A stretch of DNA of 64,000 nucleotides from Paraescarpia echinospica (Eukaryota; Annelida; Polychaeta; Sabellida; Siboglinidae), in assembly GCA_020002185.1 (NCBI GenBank), contig CM034534.1, positions 67,640,452-67,704,451 of the forward strand. The letters run 5' to 3'. The translations under genes were made by a program, and so were the position numbers. The notes below the pieces were generated by a model. It saw only the letters and a program-made list of their open reading frames with translations, had not been told where the DNA came from and did no database searches. This document shows, piece after piece, positions 22,815 through 64,000 of this stretch (positions within the stretch are counted from its first letter, which is position 1; every line of letters starts with the position of its first letter).

Positions 22815-25800
22815 TCGGCGATGAGCAGTCTGCAGTCCAAATAGTGGTTGATTCTGGATGTCCCGAAAATCTTATCGATGACGCAACGTTGAGTTAATTC
22901 ACTAGAAAACCAAATGTGAAAGAGACGAACATCAAGTTATATCCATACTGCACAACAAATCCGTTGCACATCGTTGGCTAGATCAAAGAAAGTACAGGAC
23001 ATTCTCAATATCAAGGAACCCAAGAACGTTGCTGAAGTTCGCTTATTCTTGGGAATGGTTGCATATGTTGCTCGCTTCATACCCAACATGGCAACATTGA
23101 CTGAACCACTCCGGTTGCTGACAAGAAAGAAAAAACCTGGAGATGGGAGAAACCTCAGTCAGATGCGTTTGAGAAGCTGAAACAGTGCTTAGTGAGTGCC
23201 AGCGTAATGGCATACTGTGACACTGCAAAACACACCACGTTGGTTGTGGATGCTAGGGGCTATGTTGGTACAAGAAGGCAAGATAGTCTCATATGCAAGC
23301 AGATCTCTCACAGAAGTTGAATGAAGGTATTCACAGACCGAACGTGAAGCCCTAGCTATACCCTGGGCATGCAACCACTATCATCTCTATGTCTATGGAT
23401 CACAAAGCATTGGAGCCAATATTCAACAAACGGAACTCAAAACCACCGCCACGTATCGAGCGATGGTTGATGAAACTTCAGGACTACAACATCACAGTGA
23501 AGTATTCGCCTGGTGAGAGGAATCCAGCAGACTACATGTCACATAACCACATGAAACGCAGCTCTGGGAAAGACGAAGAAACAAAGACAGAAGAGCATAT
23601 GAACTTCATCATGCACAACGCAAGGTCAAGAGCAGTAGTCACTGCCACAGTGAATGACTGAACGCTCATCAACGTCATGCGTGCCTTCCTTACAAGATGG
23701 TCGCTGGCTTGAAATCATTGGTGATGATCTTACTGCTAAATCACTGTACAGGCTACGTGATTAATTGCGTGTCCCAAGACGGTATTCTACTATGTGGCAA
23801 TCGCATTGTTGTACCTAGCGATCTTTGACATCGTTGTGTGCTCACATCGGACACCAAGGCATAGTGAAAACAAAAAATCTGCTCGATCCAAAGTGTGGTT
23901 CCCAGAGATTGACAAACTAGTAGAAGAGGAAGTGGGACGGTGTCTAGCATGTCAAGAGGAAGTGGGACAGTGTCTAGCATGTCAAGAGGAAGTGGGACGG
24001 TGTCTAGCATGTCAAGAGGAAGTGGGTCAGTGTCTAGCATGTCAAGAGGAAGTGGGACAGTGTCTAGCATGTCAAGAGGAAGTGGGACAGTGTCTAGCAT
24101 GTCAAGAGGAAGTGGGACGGTGTCTAGCATGTCAAGAGGAAGTGGGACGGTGTCTAGCATGTCAAGAGGAAGTGGGTCAGTGTCTAGCATGTCAAGAGGA
24201 AGTGGGACGGTGTCTAGCATGTCAAGAGGAAGTGGGTCAGTGTCTAGCATGTCAAGGGGAAGTGGGACAGTGTCTAGCATGTCAAGAGGAAGTGGGACGG
24301 TGTCTAGCATGTCAAGAGGAAGTGGGACGGTGTCTAGCATGTCAAGAGGAAGTGGGTCAGTGTCTAGCATGTCAAGAGGAAGTGGGACGGTGTCTAGCAT
24401 GTCAAGAGGAAGTGGGTCAGTGTCTAGCATGTCAAGGGGAAGTGGGACAGTGTCTAGCATGTCAAGAGGAAGTGGGACGGTGTCTAGCATGTCAAGAGGA
24501 AGTGGGACGGTGTCTAGCATGTCAAGAGGAAGTGGGTCAGTGTCTAGCATGTCAAGAGGAAGTGGGACGGTGTCTAGCATGTCAAGAGGAAGTGGGTCAG
24601 TGTCTAGCATGTCAAGGGGAAGTGGGACAGTGTCTAGCATGTCAAGAGGAAGTGGGACGGTGTCTAGCATGTCAAGAGGAAGTGGGACGGTGTCTAGCAT
24701 GTCAAGAGGAAGTGGGTCAGTGTCTAGCATGTCAAGAGGAAGTGGGACGGTGTCTAGCATGTCAAGAGGAAGTGGGTCAGTGTCTAGCATGTCAAGAGGA
24801 AGTGGGACTGTGTCTAGCATGTCAAGAGGAAGTGGAACAGGGTCTAGCATGTCAAGAGGAAGAGGGACAGTGTCTAACATGTCAAGAGGAAGTGGGACAG
24901 TGTTTAGCATGTCAAGAGGAAGTGGGACGGTGTCTAGCATGTCAAAAGGAAGTGGGACATTGTCTAGCATGTCAAGAGGAAGAGGGACAGTGTCTAGCAT
25001 GTCAAGCCTCTACAACTAACTCGAAAAGAAAGCCACTGAAAATGACACCAATTCAGAGTGACAGATGGGGAAAACTGTTGATGGACTTCTGTGGCCCACT
25101 CCCCAAAGGAGGGTATTTAATGGCGGTGAAAGCTGTGGCCCACTCCCCACAGGAGAGTATCTAATGGTGGTGATAGATGACCATAGCCGATATCCACAGG
25201 TAGAAGTCATCAGTGGAACATCAGCAGACTGTCCAGTCTGGAGAAAATCTTTGCAGCACATAGAGTCCCATTAGAAATACGCACCGATAACGGTTCACCG
25301 TTCATGAATTTAATCAGTATGCAGAAATTAGTGGGTTCCATCACCGGAAAGTGACTCCACTATGGCCAGAAGCAAATGGTGAGGCGGAACGCTTTATGAG
25401 GACTGATGAAAATGACTCACGCCGCTGTGAGTGAATAGAAACCATGGAAGAATGAACTGTACAAATTTCTGAGTGTATAGAGCTACTCCACACCAGTCCA
25501 ATGGAGTGTCACCGTCCATGGTAATCAAACAATCGTGAGATGAATGTTGGGTTTCCTAAGGCTGTAGCTGCCCCAACACTTACCGAAATCACCAGAGCCA
25601 GAGTGATTATGCATGACCGAGATGCGAAGGAGAACATGCAAAACTATGCAGACATGAGAAGGCATACACAATATTCTGACACAGAAGTTGGCGATATAGT
25701 ACTCATAAAGAACAGCAGGAGAGTGAAAATGGACACTCCGTTTCACCCAGAACCATGTACGGTAACTCAACAGAAAGGCGACATGATAACCGCGACATCT

Positions 25801-25980
25801 GGTGACAACACTATCACCAGAAATAAATCACATTTCAAGAAACTTGATTTGCCCGGGACTACCACACTCACACTCTCTGAGAAAGACTCTTATGACAATT
25901 CACTTGCTGTGCCAGAAAGTGAACCAACAAACATTGGTCCATGCAAAGAACAACGAGAGCTGGCAAGATTGAGTGAGTGA
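22815..25980 (+). pseudogene. Internally deleted Ty3/gypsy pol (copy 2)
   Basis: In order: aspartic protease remnant (VVDSGCPENLIDDAT, 22850 onward); the C-terminal edge of RT (22974-23150, RLFLGMVAYVARFIPNMATL), meaning most of RT is deleted; RNase H pieces to 23661 (RWLMKLQDYNITVKYSPGER, NPADYMSH); integrase zinc finger (RSKVWFPEIDKLVEEEVGRC) expanded into a 36-copy array; integrase core (LLMDFCGPLP, IRTDNGSPF, ANGEAERFM); and a C-terminal domain at 25540-25850 (VGDIVLIKNSRRVKMDTPFH). Multiple stops and frameshifts. A local 45-57 bp duplication at 25090-25175 repeats GGCCCACTCCCC. Dead element. Confidence 0.9.
23928..25014 (+). repeat. 30 bp coding-frame minisatellite, about 36 copies, with 180 bp higher-order repeats
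   Basis: The unit GAGGAAGTGGGACGGTGTCT plus AGCATGTCAA encodes EEVGRCLACQ, the second half of the gypsy integrase zinc finger. Because 30 is a multiple of 3, the frame stays open across the array and into the flanking integrase. Rows 24121-24300, 24301-24480 and 24481-24660 are identical 180 bp blocks of six units, with 24661-24780 a partial fourth. The edges (before 24060 and after 24780) are more diverged. Confidence 0.97.
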
Positions 25981-26560
25981 CTATGAACATTACTGTGTTC
26001 CTGAACAGTACTGACATTTCTTTGCTGGAAAATATGACTGTTTAGTGCTACTTCAAAGTAACAGTTTAAAGACCGAGTCCGACTGTTCAATATTAGTCTG
26101 ATGTACCTTTGAACATGTTAACTGTTTTAGTATAACTGTTTAATGGGAAGAATTCCAGTATTAATTTAGAGTAACTGTTTACAGCTTGCTAAGTGTAATT
26201 GTTTAATGTTACTTGAGAATAACAAGTTAAAGCATAACAGTAATTGCCTACTTGCAGTAATTCATAAATACCTTAGGTAGTGCAGATTGAGATAATCTGA
26301 TAATTCGTGTTTAGTCATAACTATTGGCTAAGCGTGTTTTAGTATTAATGATTTGTTCAAGTGTTCTCAACAATATTCCAAGTAGGAGACTTGGACTTGT
26401 AAACGTGCTGCCCTCTTGCGGATTAGTTTAGAACACTACTAGATGACGTGACGAGCAATAATGTAGCTGGCCATGGCCAGGTGCTTTGATGTAATTTGGC
26501 GTTAATAAACAATATGTTCAAACTAGAAATCATACAGTTGTGAGCACCAAGGATGGGTGT
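25981..26560 (+). other. Region downstream of gypsy copy 2, possible LTR remnant
   Basis: Contains repeated GTAACTGTTTA-like motifs (26050-26230) and an AATAAA at about 26503 before ACAATATG. Position after the integrase C-terminus suggests a 3' UTR and LTR. No second LTR copy is visible to prove it. Confidence 0.3.
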
Positions 26561-27060
26561 TGGAATTCATTTAATAAAACAATTTTTACAAGATGCAATT
26601 TAGTGGCAGTTGGACACTGGTTTTCAGTCAATTAATATATAAAAGTTGTAAATGTGCCCTTTTATGTCATCTAACAGCAACGAAATGGCAAGATTTTCGA
26701 TTTATGGTGGCCATTTTGGATTTATGCTAATTTTACATATTTGCCAGCAGGGATTTCTAAGGACTTTAGTGCAGTGTTCTGGAGACCTCATGGAAAACCA
26801 CTGTGCCAAACAAATTATGCTGCATTTTGTTTCATGTTTAGTGACAAATTGAGATAGATTTACTATCATGCCATGTTCACACAAAGTTTAACTGCCCTTA
26901 ACTTTACACTGGTTTACGACATACACACGTTCGCAACGACACGTGACCTTTCTACAAGTGTGCCAAGTTACAATGTAGTTGTATACAGTTAAACAGCTTA
27001 GCTAAACCAGTTTAACTTTGTGTGAACTCACGTTTAGAATTAAAAAAACACCTCCAGCAC
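26561..27060. other. Noncoding stretch, nothing recognised
   Basis: Short ORFs only. No conserved protein pattern or repeat beyond simple AT-rich sequence. Confidence 0.4.
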
Positions 27061-27061
27061 A

Positions 27062-27190
27062 CACGCTTCCCAGAGAAGTCAAGATGGTGTTTGATTGAAC
27101 AGGTCTGCCAGGGAGTAAAGTGTAAAGCGCTTTGAGCAGTCCTTAGGACTGGATACTGTGCTATATAAGAAAGTACTTTAACTTACCTTT
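27062..27190 (+). repeat. SINE 3' fragment
   Basis: CGCTTCCCAGAGAAGTCAAG, GGTCTGCCAGGGAGTAAAG and GGATACTGTGCTATATAAG match the SINE tail at 8845 and 40054. 5'-truncated, located downstream of the NUP107 terminus. Confidence 0.8.
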
Positions 27191-27259
27191 ACAAAACATG
27201 GATAGTGCTGGACGTAAAACAGAATGTGAAAATAAGAGACTTCAGAAATGCACTGTCTG

Positions 27260-27265
27260 TTTATT
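27260..27265 (-). promoter_or_regulatory. Possible NUP107 polyadenylation signal (AATAAA on the minus strand)
   Basis: AATAAA on the minus strand lies about 340 bases past the NUP107 stop codon, a normal 3' UTR length. A SINE copy begins about 70 bases further on. The hexamer is common in AT-rich DNA, so this is only a plausible site. Confidence 0.35.
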
Positions 27266-27602
27266 TGTATATCATTGCTGCCTCTACATAAGACACAAGT
27301 CCTAACACATACAAAAGAGCTCTCCAATGTTGTACTTTGATAACTTCATTTGAACCACAGTTTAATGTTACAGCACGAACGGAGATTTTCTAATTGTTTT
27401 CTCTGTTTTATATCAAATGCAATAAAAAGGATTACAAATTATGATTCGTTGAACACAATAGTGATTACTTACAACATCTCATACTAAGACGATATCTTCC
27501 AACCTTACTGCATTACATTGGATCAAGATTAAACCCGATGAAACTGTTTTATCAAGGCGTGTTTGCATCTTGTGAAATGCCACAGCCAAGTCTGTTTTGC
27601 AT

Positions 27603-63182
<35,580 letters not shown>

Positions 63183-64000
63183 AATCGATGGCTTCACTGA
63201 CAGCCTGGGGATCAAATTTGCCTCCTGGTTGCTGTGAACACTACAAAAATAGGCACGTTTGTTTTGCTTACTACGTTCTTGTTATGCTTAAGTGTGTACA
63301 TGTGCATAACAACGTCACCCTGAACACGTCACATTCATAACTACGGTGCTCGTGCCCATGGTTTCCACGACACAGGGCTCCGTCTGATGAAAAACTGCCG
63401 TGTACAATGAGTCAATGACACAATGTCATACTTTTATTTAATCCCAAAATGTACACGGGTCTTTTTTATTTAATCTAAATGGGGAGATATTTCCGATTTT
63501 GGAAGGGTGACACATTGGATTATAGGCCATTGAAAATGTGCGGGTCAATAAAATGCTTCTAGACTTTGCAAAGGTGATTGATTTTATAATATTTGGCATG
63601 AACCATGGCATTTACGTATTCAATGAGCATCATCCCAAGACCACTATGACTAAGGCTAGACATAGTGCCTCACAATGCCAATGGAATAGGGGCAATTCCA
63701 GCGTTATGGACGTGGCACTTTGCACACAAAATTTGATGTTTTCATTTCATTATTGTATAAAGATTTTAGGTCACATTCTTTTGAAAGATGGATTATGTTA
63801 ATATGGTGTCTTGTGGACAGTACTGTATATCACTCAATATTAGGAAAAATTAATTAGTATTTTTATTGATTAATGAAAAAACATTATGGACGTGGCATGC
63901 TACAGAACCTGTTTTGATCCTGTGAAACATAAGTGCAAAACTCTGCTCTGTTATGGATTTTTAAAATAATTATTTTTAATAAGCTTAATAATAGTTATAA
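63183..64000. other. 5' flank of NUP107
   Basis: Presumed 5' UTR and promoter side. I see no CpG island, TATA box in a convincing place, or divergent gene. TTATGGACGTGGCA occurs at 63703 and 63884. The remainder is AT-rich. Confidence 0.4.

Noticed and set aside
23753..25019. Long ORFs with DMLDTVPLPL and SSMSRGSGTV repeats
   Set aside because: Alternative frames of the 30 bp array. Only the frame encoding CLACQ joins recognisable integrase on both sides.

Overview
This window is animal nuclear DNA: AT-rich, intron-bearing and dense with decayed transposons and tandem repeats. A tRNA-derived SINE family, gypsy and RTE/CR1-like retroelements, Tc1/pogo-type DNA elements, and a small family of heparan-sulfate 3-O-sulfotransferase-like sequences fit an invertebrate, most likely a lophotrochozoan such as a mollusc. 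The clade is inference, not proof.

The one clear conserved gene is NUP107 on the minus strand, from 63182 (start) to 27603 (stop). I rebuilt 26 coding exons from conserved peptides, splice dinucleotides and phase. They total 2793 bp (930 codons plus stop), close to the roughly 925 residues of vertebrate Nup107, and every junction keeps frame. One intron (61055-61600) needs a GC-AG splice pair. The gene fills more than half the window because its introns carry minisatellites, SINEs, LINE fragments and MITE-like elements.

Left of it, 2703-3947 (+) is a long ORF of unknown family in a locally GC-rich patch. 4440-9961 is a 5.5 kb segment bounded by two nearly identical 379 bp inverted repeats and holding a 54/55 bp minisatellite. 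11.7-15.8 kb is a LINE graveyard with microsatellites. 16.0-17.05 kb is a broken HS3ST-like sulfotransferase. 17.4-18.0 kb is a 58 bp minisatellite. 18.5-19.7 kb is a gypsy integrase remnant. 21.6-26 kb is a mosaic of Tc1 transposase N-terminus, a second HS3ST fragment and an internally deleted gypsy pol. That pol has a 36-copy, 30 bp in-frame minisatellite grown out of its integrase zinc finger.

The most notable theme is that several minisatellites appear to have been seeded inside transposable elements: the integrase CLACQ motif (23.9-25.0 kb), a LINE ORF2 C-terminus (53.35-53.74 kb) and probably a MITE terminus (40.4-41.0 kb). No operon, CRISPR array or defence system is present, and no convincing new biochemical system was found. 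The novelty lies in genome architecture.
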